Below are positions 45,687-55,930 of a stretch of DNA of 64,000 nt, in pieces. Source of the DNA: Cordylochernes scorpioides (taxonomy: Eukaryota > Arthropoda > Arachnida > Pseudoscorpiones > Chernetidae); contig CP092871.1 in assembly GCA_030710605.1 (NCBI GenBank), forward strand, positions 72,445,171-72,509,170, in the 5' to 3' direction. Each line of letters starts with the position of its first letter. Positions within the stretch are counted from its first letter, which is position 1. The translations under genes and the position numbers were made by a program. The notes under the pieces were generated by a model, which worked only from the letters and a program-made list of their open reading frames with translations, was not told the origin of the DNA and did not search any database.

Positions 45687-46948
45687 CCTTTGTCTAAGTA
45701 TTCTAACTTATACACATTTTACTAAACTCCTTTTTATCATAACAAGTTGCTTTGGTTTGAATCTACAAGTACTCACTTGTATATCAGCATTGAATGTTAG
45801 CTTTCAAGCCTTAAAAAGTTACTTATTTTAGCATTATTAATATTAAATTCGTTAAATTTTAGGCTTTTTATATTGAGAGAGTGTTTATAGTTAATCGTAT
45901 TATATTTCAAGTTTTTTTATTATATTTATTTTGTTAATCAAAAATAGTATCAATTAGTTTTTTAAATGCATTCCGCGCTTTTAAAAGTATGCAAATCATT
46001 AATTTGACTTATTTACATATTATCGGGGTCGAAACTATGATTGTGACTGCTATTGATACATATGGTAGCACTATATTCTGATGTAATTTCATCACGTAGT
46101 TTTGAATAAGGATCAAATAAACTAGCGAAACAACATTTCTAGTATATCTATGTAAATATATATTATAGAAACAGAAGACGTAAATCTTTCGGCTGCTAAA
46201 CAAAAAGTCAAAGATGCTAAACACCAAACTAATCGCAGACGAAATATAAATTCATATCAGCCGACGTTTAAAATGGCGTCTGCAAATGTTCCAATAATCA
46301 GTGAGCGTGGTAAAATTGTATTTGACCAGGTTGTTTGCTTATTTAAAGGTCCATAAGATGGGATATTAAGGTCTGGAACGGCTTGCGTGCTCTTCTAATT
46401 AAATCTAGAAACTTCCTCCGCCGCTCATGGAACTTTTTGGAAGTAATTCTGGAGATTGTTCGAAAACTTTGGGGGAAACCTTATTGGGATTTAATTATTT
46501 TTAATATTAAAATTATTTTTACGCTCTTTGTATGTTCAATGATTGAACCAAATGCTATTTTTCAACTTTTGGATCTATGCATTGATTGATACAGTAAATG
46601 TATTTTTGTGAAACGCCTCTTTAACGACCACATTTTGTTAGTAGCAACATTCCATAGACTCCAAGTTCCTGGCCTTTAAAAGAATGGCTTCAATAGCGGC
46701 CACTCAAATTAGACCAATGGTAATTAAAACAACAACAAAGCCTTCATTGTGGCCCAATGCCCTACACAGGATATGTACTCCTGACCAAAGGTAACACCTA
46801 TTCACATATTGGCTGTTTTTGTTGTTTTTACAATCTCTTTAAGTGCTCTGTACTTTCTTCTCCGCGCGTTTACTGATTTGTAGAAAATCTAAAAATATAT
46901 AAGGCAGAGACTCGGTTCATGTTAATTAGGCTATGGGGGAGTATATAC

Positions 46949-47142
46949 ACACATGGACTTAAGGAAGTTGTACCTTTTAGCATGTATATCGGGATTGAGA
47001 CAATAACTCAGAATGATATTTGATACACAGTATCCTTTATTGAAGGCATACAAGATAACCGAGTTTGGATAAAATCTCCTCGTTTCCTTAAAAAAAAAAA
47101 AAAAAAAAGCCGACCGGCGACATCGAAGGCTTTGTCCACATG
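46949..47142 (+). mobile_element. MITE family M1, copy 5
   Basis: Begins near CACATGGACTTAAGGAAGTT, contains the family's internal segments and GCCGACCGGCGACATC, and ends near TTTGTCCACATG. The terminal repeats are eroded. Confidence 0.65.
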
Positions 47143-47260
47143 ACATAATTTAACAGTTATCCAAGCCCAGTAGCCCGAAACGCGTACGTAGTTATCTTTT
47201 CTTTATTAATCAAGAATGGATATTTGGCCAATTCTGGAATATTTAAAAATCAATGAATAG

Positions 47261-47327
47261 CTGATGTTTATTCCGATAGATGGCGCAAGCCATCAGCAAC
47301 TTTCAGTTGCACGATAAGGAGATGCCC
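47261..47327. mobile_element. Half copy of hairpin MITE M2
   Basis: Contains GCGCAAGCCATCAGCAACTT and GATAAGGAGATGCC, matching one half of the M2 element at 50591-50702. Confidence 0.6.
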
Positions 47328-47479
47328 TTTTCTAAAGTTATCCAAGAGTTCAATACTTCATCCATATTTTGCAGAAAAATATATGAAGGATATAAGATAT
47401 TTGGTTTATGATCACCTAGCCAGCCATTATCAACACAGTTGTCTGTAAATCTGATAGATCATTGTAAGACAGGATTAGT

Positions 47480-47783
47480 TTTTTTTTCCTAGTACACGTG
47501 GTACAGGCCATGATAATCATGGTGGGTAGTTAGCGACTGCTTTTTACTGTAAGCGCACCACATGTCTACACATGTGAAAAGCAGTTCGACTTTGCACTTA
47601 CAAATGTGCCAGAGCCCGGTTTGGTTACTTGCACTCGCTGGTAGGGTTGGACTTTTGCAAGAATCGGGGGCCATTGGAGCATTTTTTTTTTAAACAGAAA
47701 AAAGTGTCCAATGCGGGAATCGAACCCGGGTCCTAGTGGTCGAAAACCAAACGGTTCAACCAGCCTTCCACCGATCCCCCCCT
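47480..47783 (-). mobile_element. tRNA-derived SINE, copy 2
   Basis: About 300 bp, same family as copy 1, with tRNA-like head at 47700-47780 (minus) and poly-A tail at 47480-47487. A perfect 13-bp target duplication AGACAGGATTAGT flanks it (47467-47479 and 47784-47796). The anticodon-like TTC and the flanking bases suggest a tRNA-Glu-like ancestor. Confidence 0.88.
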
Positions 47784-48089
47784 AGACAGGATTAGTAAGA
47801 AGTGGGAACTATTAGCTGTAAAACCTCTCTTGAGAGACCTGTATGATAAAGGACCACCTTTATAAAATCAAAAATGACTTGTTTTGATCTAACTCAACCT
47901 CCGATAAGCGACCATCTCGCTTTTGGGACATTCTACTCTTTGATTTAATCAATAAGGAATCAAGGCTTTCTTTTCTTAATTCTTTTATTTTTCAAGCTTT
48001 CAGGCCAACACGACCTTCAACATGGAGTTCCTGAGATCTCTGTTTGTTATTAATAAAGCAACTAAAGAGAGATAAGCCAAATTATTATT

Positions 48090-48360
48090 TATATAAATGA
48101 CCTGGCATTTCTCGGGTTCTGCCCGAGTGTATATCGATCAAATATTGTGGAAACCTATGAGGAAAAACAGATTATGCAAATTAGCCTGTAATCGGGTTAA
48201 TTTGCATAATACCGTGTTGACATTAGGTCAATTACTCCAAACAAAATCACCATATGTAATATCAGAACTTCATTCCGATAGCTCAAATATTGGGGAAACA
48301 TACGCCGAATAAACGGAATATGGTAATGTTCGGGTTAATTTGCATAGTCCGAGGTATAAA
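48090..48360. repeat. Dispersed repeat related to the 63-kb array
   Basis: Contains TTATGCAAATTAGCC and AACGGAATATG, the words that make up the 153-bp array at 63.0-63.9 kb, on both strands. About 47880-47920 also carries CTCCGATAAGCGACCATCTC. No gene. Confidence 0.5.
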
Positions 48361-48876
48361 TTATGACAGTGATTCCTTCCAGACTTAAATCTATATTGTG
48401 TTAAAATTTAAATCCTGATTTGTCAAATATTTTGGTCAAATATGCCGAATGAGAAAGACAAAAAACTTTCTTCTTTTTTAAGTCTCAAATGAACAAAGAG
48501 AATCTTTAAATAAAATATATTCTAAATTAATGCTATAGGTTGACAATATGCTGCGAAATTTTTGACGAAAAAAAAAATTTTACACAGGAAAAAAATCTAT
48601 GGATAATTAAATATTACTTTGATGGGTGTTTTATCAACATATCTAGAGGTAACTTTTAGTTTTGGTTTTTATTGACGTAAAAAGTTTTGGTTTTGTTTTC
48701 TATCCAAATACCGGATGCAAGTAGTCACATCAATATATTGATTTATTCTATCAATAAATATACAGAATGAGTTTGGCTGAGAAATATTCTAACTTGATAA
48801 GGCGCCAAAAATATACAAGAAATGAAATTCATTAAAGCACCAGTTTTTTTTATAAAATAAATCAAACTTCTACTTA

Positions 48877-49600
48877 CGCCGTGTAACATTCGAATGTAAA
48901 ACTCACCAATCATCATGTCGTGGATGTTAGACATTCTGTGAGGACAATATGTCCATATTTCACCATATATTTGCTCTCAGCTATACACGCCGTGTAACAT
49001 TCGAGTGTAAAACTCACCAATCCTCTTGTCGTGGATGTTAGACATTCTGTGAGGACAATATGTCCATATTTCACCAGATATTTCCTCTCAGCTATACACG
49101 CCGTGTAACATTCGAGTGTAAAACTCACCAATCCTCTTGTCGTGGATGTTAGACATTCTGTGAGGACAATATGTCCATATTTCACCATATATTTCCTCTC
49201 AGCTATACACGCCGTGTAACATTCGAGTGTAAAACTCACCAATCATCATGTCGTGGATGTTAGACATTCTGTGAGGACAAAGTGGCCATATTTCACCATA
49301 TATTTGCTCTCAGCTATACACGCCCTGTAACATTCGAGTGTAAAACTCACCAATCATCATGTCGTGGATGTTAGACATTCTGTGAGGACAAAGTGGCCAT
49401 ATTTCACCAGATATTTGCTCTCAGCTATACACGCCGTGTAACATTCGGATGTAAAACTCACCAATCATCTTGTCGTAGATGTTAGACATTCTGTGAGGAC
49501 AATATGTCCATATTTCACCATATATTTCCTCTCAGCTATACACGCCGTGTAACATTCGAGTGTAAAACTCACCAATCATCTTGTCGTAGATGTTAGACAT
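48877..49600 (-). repeat. 111-bp tandem array containing an exon-like segment
   Basis: Seven units in exact 111-bp register (CGCCGTGTAAC or close variants at 48877, 48988, 49099, 49210, 49321, 49432, 49543). 111 is 37 codons, and a minus-strand frame stays open through units 1-3. In another minus-strand frame each unit encodes MSNIHDMMIGEFYIRMLHG or a near variant, preceded by TCCTCACAG and, in the leftmost unit only, followed by the donor GTAAGT. The rightmost unit runs into SSNLYDIFRE after a CAG near 49634. It looks like a host exon whose 3' part was amplified; I do not recognise the protein. Confidence 0.7.
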
Positions 49601-49639
49601 CTCACGAAATATGTCATAGAGGTTGCTTGACTGACGTTT

Positions 49640-50590
49640 ATATATATCTCTCTTTAAAATAAAATTCACTTCGGACAGAAAAGTATTTCTTTTGGCAACG
49701 TGTCTAGACATAAATATTTTCTCCTCGTTAAGAATATTTTATTTTTCCTATTGAGGACAAAACATTTCAACCGAAATATCAAAAAAATATTGTTCTGTAC
49801 CAAACGTGTGATTTATTAAAGGATCCCACCGAGCCATTGACGTCGATGATATTGCTATTGAATGATATAAAAATAAAATTGGACGGCCGCAGTTTCCATA
49901 AAGCAGGCAGTAACTGGACGATACACCAGAGCAGTAAACTCCCCGAATGGCCACTTGGTTTCAATTGCTGTTCTGTCCGTGCCTCCTATCTTCCCGAGTA
50001 CTCCCTCCTATGGAGAAAGTTGCATAGTAATTTGATTTACCACAAATTATTCTACCACATTACCTGACTCAAGTTTTGAAACTAAAAATAACCTATCGGT
50101 AATATATATATATATTTGATGGAATACTGTTGAATTTGGTCGTTATGTTTCACATTGAAATCCAACAATTTGCATCAACTGCCATCATTCTTATATGCAT
50201 ATAGAATGTGAAAATTCGCAAGTGTAGCTATAAAATATGGATCTTAATAGCATTAAATTTGAAACTGTATTTGCATATGGTAAAATAACCGTGTAAAGAA
50301 AGTAAATTTGTGATTATTGAATATAAAGATATATTCGAATAGATTTAAATAAATAAAAGATGAATCCGTGGATAAACTTTATCAGTTTTTATTACAACTC
50401 AAGCTTTTTTAGGCTTATCAGCCGTTTGACTGGAGGAACACAATAACTAAATAAACGCCGAAATATAATATATATATGTCAATACCTTTTTTAAAAAAAG
50501 TGTTGTATATAAATAAATGAACCACTTTTTCTAATGTGTCACATATGTATTGACAAGAAGTTAATTGGCCATACTTATAATTAAGAAAAA
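49640..50590. other. Non-coding DNA, nothing recognised
   Basis: ORFs on both strands at 49748-50067 overlap each other and show no domain. Otherwise AT-rich. Confidence 0.4.
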
Positions 50591-50702
50591 AGCATCTCTT
50601 GATCATGCAACTCAAAGTTTCTGATGGCTTGCACCATCTGTCGGAATAAATGCCATCTGGCGAAAACCATCAGCAAATTTTAGTTTAACGATCAGGAGAT
50701 GC
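50591..50702. mobile_element. Hairpin MITE M2, full copy
   Basis: About 112 bp whose two halves (GCATCTCTTGATCATGCAAC... and ...ACGATCAGGAGATGC) are imperfect reverse complements along their length. Partial relatives at 36362 and 47261. Confidence 0.7.
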
Positions 50703-51269
50703 CGTGATTTATCTACTTTATCCTAGCACAATTTTCCGATTTGTACTATTTTTTCACATATTCATAGGGTTTTCATAATTGTTTTCTAATTCTCTTTAAG
50801 TTTTGGTCTTACTCTTTAACAATAAAAATAGCTTCTTTTAACATATTTTAATCAAAAGTCAGTCATTCTGATTAAACTATCTTAACAAAAACAAACAACA
50901 AACAAAAAGGCTTTTATTAGGGCCCATTGCCCTGTATGGATTCGCCATACAACAACAAAATAATACAGTAATTTTTTTCTCCCTTTCCCCATGTACACGT
51001 GAGACTTTGTTTGAAAAGGGATTTATTTACACATCTGTTCTAAAACTTTCCTCACTACCTCTTTTGTGTATGAATCTATTTACAATTGATCTGTAGAAAT
51101 TGTAGAGTTCTATTGCTATATTTTTCTTTTCTGAAATAGTTCTCAGCGTCTTCAGTGGGTTGCTAAGTCTCCAGAAGGTGTTTTAACTATCTTAACATAT
51201 CTTCTACTATCCGACCTGAGGATGGTCAGTCTAGTGTTTATTACAATGTTCTCTATCATTATATTATAA

Positions 51270-51469
51270 CTAGCCGAATGACCCGGGCAACGCCCGTGTT
51301 TTACCCGACTGTAGATGTTACAACGGTGATCCTTAGGTCGCTGGTTCAAATCCGGCTCGAGGGAGTTTTTTTTTTTTATTATTGGCTGCCGGTGAGCACG
51401 TGACCTCCCTGTGCGCGCGCATCCGTGACAGAGGCCGATGAGAAAGACGGTCGTGACTATATATAGGGA
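51270..51469 (-). mobile_element. 200-bp Helitron carrying a tRNA-Tyr fragment
   Basis: Minus strand: 5' end TCCCTATATATAGTCACG preceded by A, 3' end with hairpin (ACGGGCGTTGCCCGGG-type), CATTCGG, CTAG, then T. The terminal 35 bases match the 41-kb Helitron and the 7.8-kb terminus. The interior is mostly a tRNA-Tyr fragment in the opposite orientation. Confidence 0.82.
51307..51364 (+). pseudogene. 3' half of intron-containing tRNA-Tyr (GTA)
   Basis: GACTGTAG (anticodon GTA at 51311-51313), a 14-nt intron (51315-51328), then ATCCTTAGGTCGCTGG, a T loop TTCAAAT, CCGGC and the acceptor strand, followed by an 11-T terminator from 51366. This matches the 3' half of metazoan tRNA-Tyr. The 5' half (acceptor strand, D arm, A box) is missing and is replaced by the Helitron 3' terminus. 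Confidence 0.85.
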
Positions 51470-52039
51470 TTCTTAATATTATCGTTATTATTATTATTTT
51501 CTATGCCTGGGGGGTTTTCACCCGCGTAAACACTGACAGATTCAAGGTAAAATTACGATAGGTATTTATAAATGCAAGCTTTCAAACGAAAAATCGCTCT
51601 TTTTCAGGCATTTATCAAAATGTTTCTTAATAGGACAGTTTGTATGGTACGTGACATTTATTTATCAGGATACTGTTATTTTTCAAAGTTGCATAATACT
51701 GTATTACACACATATTTTACATATTCAAAGAAGACAAAATATTAGGAGCAAAAAAAATTGGAATCGTGAATTAACACAGAGATATAAATATATGTTATAT
51801 TTTAAAAAGGTTTTTTCATGGAGAGGGGAATATTTAAAGTTCCCACAGGATCATAACGTGGAATTCATTGTAACAAATGCAATTGTGAAAGATTTAAAAA
51901 ATAGAGAGAATTCTTCTGCACTCTCTCCTCGTGGGACAATGCTTTAAAAAAAAAAAGGAAAAAGGCGAAATTTAAAATGTGAGTTATGTGCATGGGTAAT
52001 GGGTTTGTGTATTGGGGACGCTTCTCTTCGATCAGAGGC

Positions 52040-52700
52040 TCCCTGAGGATCGTCTGCCATTAATGATTCAACCGTATGACGTCTTGTTTACAGGCTCTCC
52101 ACACAGATGGACAACCTCTAATGAGCGACCATTTCTCTTAATGATTGGTTTGTTAGAATAAAAAATGACTTGACGTAAACAGGCCTTCATGAAAAAACAT
52201 TTCAAGGAAAGACAAGTTTTTTTCACAGGATCTACATACATCTGAATCCAGTTATACCTCCCATAAGCAACCCCATTTAATGAGAGATACTTCGTTGAGG
52301 TAAAAAAAAATACATATTCTGACGTCACCCTCCATGAAAGACCACCTCAAGGAAAAACCAGTTTTGTCGACAGAATCGCCGCCAATTTGATTCAAGTTAT
52401 ACCTCCCATAAGCGACCCCAGCTAATTAGAGGTACTTCGGTAAGATCATAAAAGACTTGTTCTGACGTAACTCGAACTCCAATAAAAGATCACCTCAAGA
52501 TAAAGACCAGTTTTAAACACAAAACATTATAGCGTGGCATCTATATACAAAAAAATGAAACTATGTAACACGGTTTTTTAATTGTTCACATAAAATAAAC
52601 TTTCTACTGTCCTTACTGCAATGTAACACTATTGAGAGGGCCTGGCTCATCAGTAGCGAACCCTCTCCCAGCAGTTTCACCAGTTTAATCTACCTTATCT
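52040..52700. repeat. Dispersed repeat relics
   Basis: 52080-52520 contains several AATGAGCGACC- or CCCATAAGCGACC-like blocks in tandem-like order, related to the 32-bp minisatellite. 52585-52695 is a diverged copy of the 151-bp element at 61.6 and 62.0 kb, with hairpin GAGAGGG...CCCTCTC. Confidence 0.6.
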
Positions 52701-53234
52701 CTTTAATATTGAATATATCTAACATTGTAAGTGGGCTATATTCGGTTTAAATATATGTATATGTAGTAATTAATGTATAGTTGTTGTATCTGTTGGATGA
52801 ATGTAGTGTGGCATGTTGGTTTGCAGTCGTGGTGGCCACAATGATTAGAGTGGTTTCAGGCGTGATTGGGATTACACAAAAAGACGAGGCATGTTGGATG
52901 GCACCATAGAGATTGGCAGAGAGTGAGTGTAGCCGGCGCCTGGTCGGGGAGAGATCTGTCTAGAGGGGTCAGTAAGCATTGTGTCTCAAAGCCGACTAAT
53001 CTGTTTGAGCAAGAAAGGGCACACCTAGGAATCCGACTTGTTTTTCGGACCTCTTTCCTCCTTCTGGCATCGACTGTCACTCACTCGAAATTTTATTTGT
53101 CACTTTGGCAATTACATTATACATTTATACAATACATGGAGACATAGATATATTGGAATATATTACAACATATATATACTCCCGTCACTTGAAAGGATGT
53201 CTTAGTTGAGGTATTTGACGAATCTATCAACATA
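52701..53234. other. Non-coding DNA, nothing recognised
   Basis: A less AT-rich patch at 52850-53100 has overlapping ORFs on both strands without domain similarity. Confidence 0.4.
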
Positions 53235-53450
53235 CACTCATGGACAAAACTTTTGAAAGTTTCGTATTTTCATGTCGCCGTTGTGTCTTTTTTTTTTTTT
53301 TTTTTATAGAGACAGAGGCAATTTTTTTCACACTTGTTTATCTCGTTTGTCTCCAATAAAGTTCACTGTAATATCTTTCACACACAGAGTTATTGTCTGT
53401 ATCCCGATAAATATGCTAAAAGGTACAACTTCCTTAAGTTTTGTCCATGA
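53235..53450 (-). mobile_element. MITE family M1, copy 6 (inverted)
   Basis: Begins CACTCATGGACAAAACTTTT and ends CTTCCTTAAGTTTTGTCCATG, with the family's central poly-T and TCCAATAAAGTTCACTG in reverse orientation. Confidence 0.75.
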
Positions 53451-54527
53451 ACATATGATTTGAGGACAGTATTTGAAAAGAACACAAAGTACTAAATAGT
53501 TTTATTGCTTTAAAATATAATTATCTTTCATCGCGTTGATTGGTCTTATCATTGTATCTAAATCATCCAACGTGGCCCCAAAGGATCAAATCCTGAAGAA
53601 AAAAGGGACAGCTGGACGTATCTAGGATAAGATAACATTACGAAAACCCCGAACTAAAAAATTCAAATCTTAAATCCTTTGTGTAGGCTTCATCTTAAGT
53701 TTGGAATTCTCTTTGTTCACGCCTCTACCTCATGGTCTTTGAAACTCAAGTGGGCTTAAGTCGATGCGGTCGCCTCACAATGGAGGAAGCAAGAATCCTT
53801 CCGTCAGATTCAGATTCAGTACAGAAGGCCAAAGCTTAGATGTATAATTTTGATGTTATTACTGATATCTGGCATAGAGCAAAACCCGGGACCTAGGCCC
53901 ACTAGGCAAACTACGCTCGAGTCATGTATGGAAGGTGATATTCGACAAATGATTGGTGCAATCTCAAATAAAATGGATAACTGGGGGGATAAACTGATAT
54001 CTGGCATAGAGCAAAACCCGGGACCTAGGCCCACTAGGCAAACTACGCTCGAGTCATGTATGGAAGGTGATATTCGACAATTGATTGGTGCAATCTCAAA
54101 TAAAATGGATAACTGGGGGGATAAATTAGAGACAAGATTACTTTCTATAGAGCAAGGAGTTGATAAATTAAATCGACGTATACAACAACTGGAGAATACT
54201 ATGGAAAACACGGTAAAATCTGTCTCGAAGAATTCTGAAAGGATCCAAGAAATTGAGAAAAGAATAGATTTCACGGAAATGAAAATGAGAGAAAGTAATT
54301 TAATTTTTTACGGAGTCGAAAAGAAAGAAAATGAAACAAGCGATGAATCTCTCGCAAAAATAAAACAGATAATTACGGACAATATGCAAATCTCCGAGAA
54401 TATTAACATCCTTAAATGTCATCGATTATCTAAAAGGCCGAGCGCACCCCTACTGGTTGAAATACCCAAATATGAAGACAGAATAAAGCTATTTAGGAAT
54501 GCATTCAAGCTTAAGCAATTAAGGATT

Positions 54528-54982
54528 TGTCAAATTATATTGACAAATATTCGCACTCTTATCTTATCCTTTTTCTTTAGTGCGAAGAACGTTGTTTTAT
54601 CAGATAAGTAAACCGATCTCTCCAGCATTCTAATTGGACGAATGTGGCCATGTTTGTATATAAAGGGGGTTGAAGGGAATGCGAGGAGGCATTGTGATTT
54701 AAAATCTTATGCAGAGACACTTATAGTGCTCTCTTCGTTTTTTTTTTCGTGCTTGGTGTTCTCTACGCATTCCCTGAGTGACCCCGGTCCGATCCCTACA
54801 TAAGCAGAAATAAAAGATAAGTACTTTTATTTTTATTTAACTAATTGTGAATTATTATTTACTTTTTTTTTGTGTGTGTTATACTTTTGCGTGTACGGTT
54901 TTATTGTGTTCAAGTTACTCTTACGGTAGGCCCCCGTATATTGCAATTTTGTGTGTTAACCCGTAAATAGTAAACTTTGTCA
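54528..54982 (+). repeat. Gypsy-2 5' LTR
   Basis: 455 bp. Contains a TATA box (TATATAAAG, 54657-54665) and AATAAA (54809-54814), suggesting U3 to about 54690 and R beyond. Confidence 0.95.
54657..54665 (+). promoter_or_regulatory. Gypsy-2 LTR TATA box
   Basis: TATATAAAG inside the LTR, about 150 bp upstream of AATAAA; the same site recurs in the 3' LTR. Confidence 0.6.
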
Positions 54983-55104
54983 TTGGCGAGCCTTGCCAGG
55001 ATAGTTTCTTGGCCTATATTCCCGTAATTTTGGCCTTGAGTTTTTTTTATTATATTTTATATAATTAATTATTGTGTGTAATTTTTGTCTTTCTTACTGT
55101 TATT

Positions 55105-55878
55105 ATGGATAGTAACTATTCTATCAAACTTTCTACGTTCAATGGAGTGGGGCTAAAAGCTTTCATCAGGGAAGTAGAGCTGAAAGCTAGCATAGGTAAA
55201 TGGAATAAGGAAGTTAAAGCACTGCTTATGTTCGAGGCTTTGTCGCCTAGAGTTCGGGCTAGCATAGAAGAGATGGGCATAAAAAATGACAGTAGTGTAG
55301 AGAGCATTATAGAGAAATTAGGCATTTTATTTCCTGAAAAAACGCGCGGATTTAGGGAATGTTTAAAAGAATTAGAGGGTCTTAAGCAACGTGTAGGAGA
55401 AACTCCTAATGTGTTTAGAGAAAGATTCATGGCCACAAGGAGAGATATTGATTTCGATCTGGACAGCAGTTTAGTGTTCGATATTTTCGTAGACAATGTT
55501 CTTGATAAGTATAAGGAACCTGTTGTCCGTAGTGGGGTCAGCTGTATTGACGAGGCAGTTAGAATTATGGCCATGGAGGATGGTGTAGAGAACCGCTGCC
55601 ACTTTAAGCAACGGGCATGTGCGGCGGACATAGAGGAGGTTAGCAGTCTGAAGGGAAGGTTAGATACGCTCAATGCTGTAGTAGGCAAGACAAAGCACGA
55701 GTCAGAGAAGTGCATTAACGACCTTAAGGAGGAAATAGAAAGGCTGACTAAACTGCTTAGCGAGAGTAAGCCGGGTTCTTCTAAAAATGGCGGTAGGCAT
55801 AAATTAACATGTTTCCGCTGTGGGAAGATGGGGCATATTGCCAGGTTTTGCAAGGAGAAAGGAGCTTTAAACTACTAA
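55105..55878 (+). CDS. gag: Gypsy-2 Gag
   Basis: Structural capsid/nucleocapsid protein. The ATG at 55105 is the first in frame; the open frame upstream to 55072 has only TTG. 257 residues: capsid-like helical N-terminal part, coiled-coil-like segment near residues 190-225, and a C-terminal zinc knuckle CFRCGKMGHIARFC (CX2CX4HX4C). It ends TAC TAA directly after the slippery site. Pol overlaps in the -1 frame. Confidence 0.92.
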   Translation: MDSNYSIKLSTFNGVGLKAFIREVELKASIGKWNKEVKALLMFEALSPRVRASIEEMGIKNDSSVESIIEKLGILFPEKTRGFRECLKELEGLKQRVGETPNVFRERFMATRRDIDFDLDSSLVFDIFVDNVLDKYKEPVVRSGVSCIDEAVRIMAMEDGVENRCHFKQRACAADIEEVSSLKGRLDTLNAVVGKTKHESEKCINDLKEEIERLTKLLSESKPGSSKNGGRHKLTCFRCGKMGHIARFCKEKGALNY

Positions 55879-55930
55879 ACTCGGGCAAAACGGCCAGTGC
55901 TTGCTCGAGTTGGCAGAAGTCAGCCACTGG
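55866..55930 (+). promoter_or_regulatory. -1 ribosomal frameshift signal with predicted pseudoknot
   Basis: TTTAAAC (55866-55872) lies in the gag frame as T TTA AAC, the canonical X XXY YYZ pattern, two codons before the gag stop. Six nt later stem 1 pairs ACTCGGGCAA (55879-55888) with TTGCTCGAGT (55901-55910). CCAGTG in its loop (55894-55899) pairs with CACTGG (55925-55930), an H-type pseudoknot. Slippage gives the pol frame exactly. Confidence 0.88.

Noticed and set aside
55116..55853. 245-codon minus-strand ORF opposite Gypsy-2 gag
   Set aside because: Antisense shadow of the gag gene; Ser/Leu-rich composition mirrors the sense codons.
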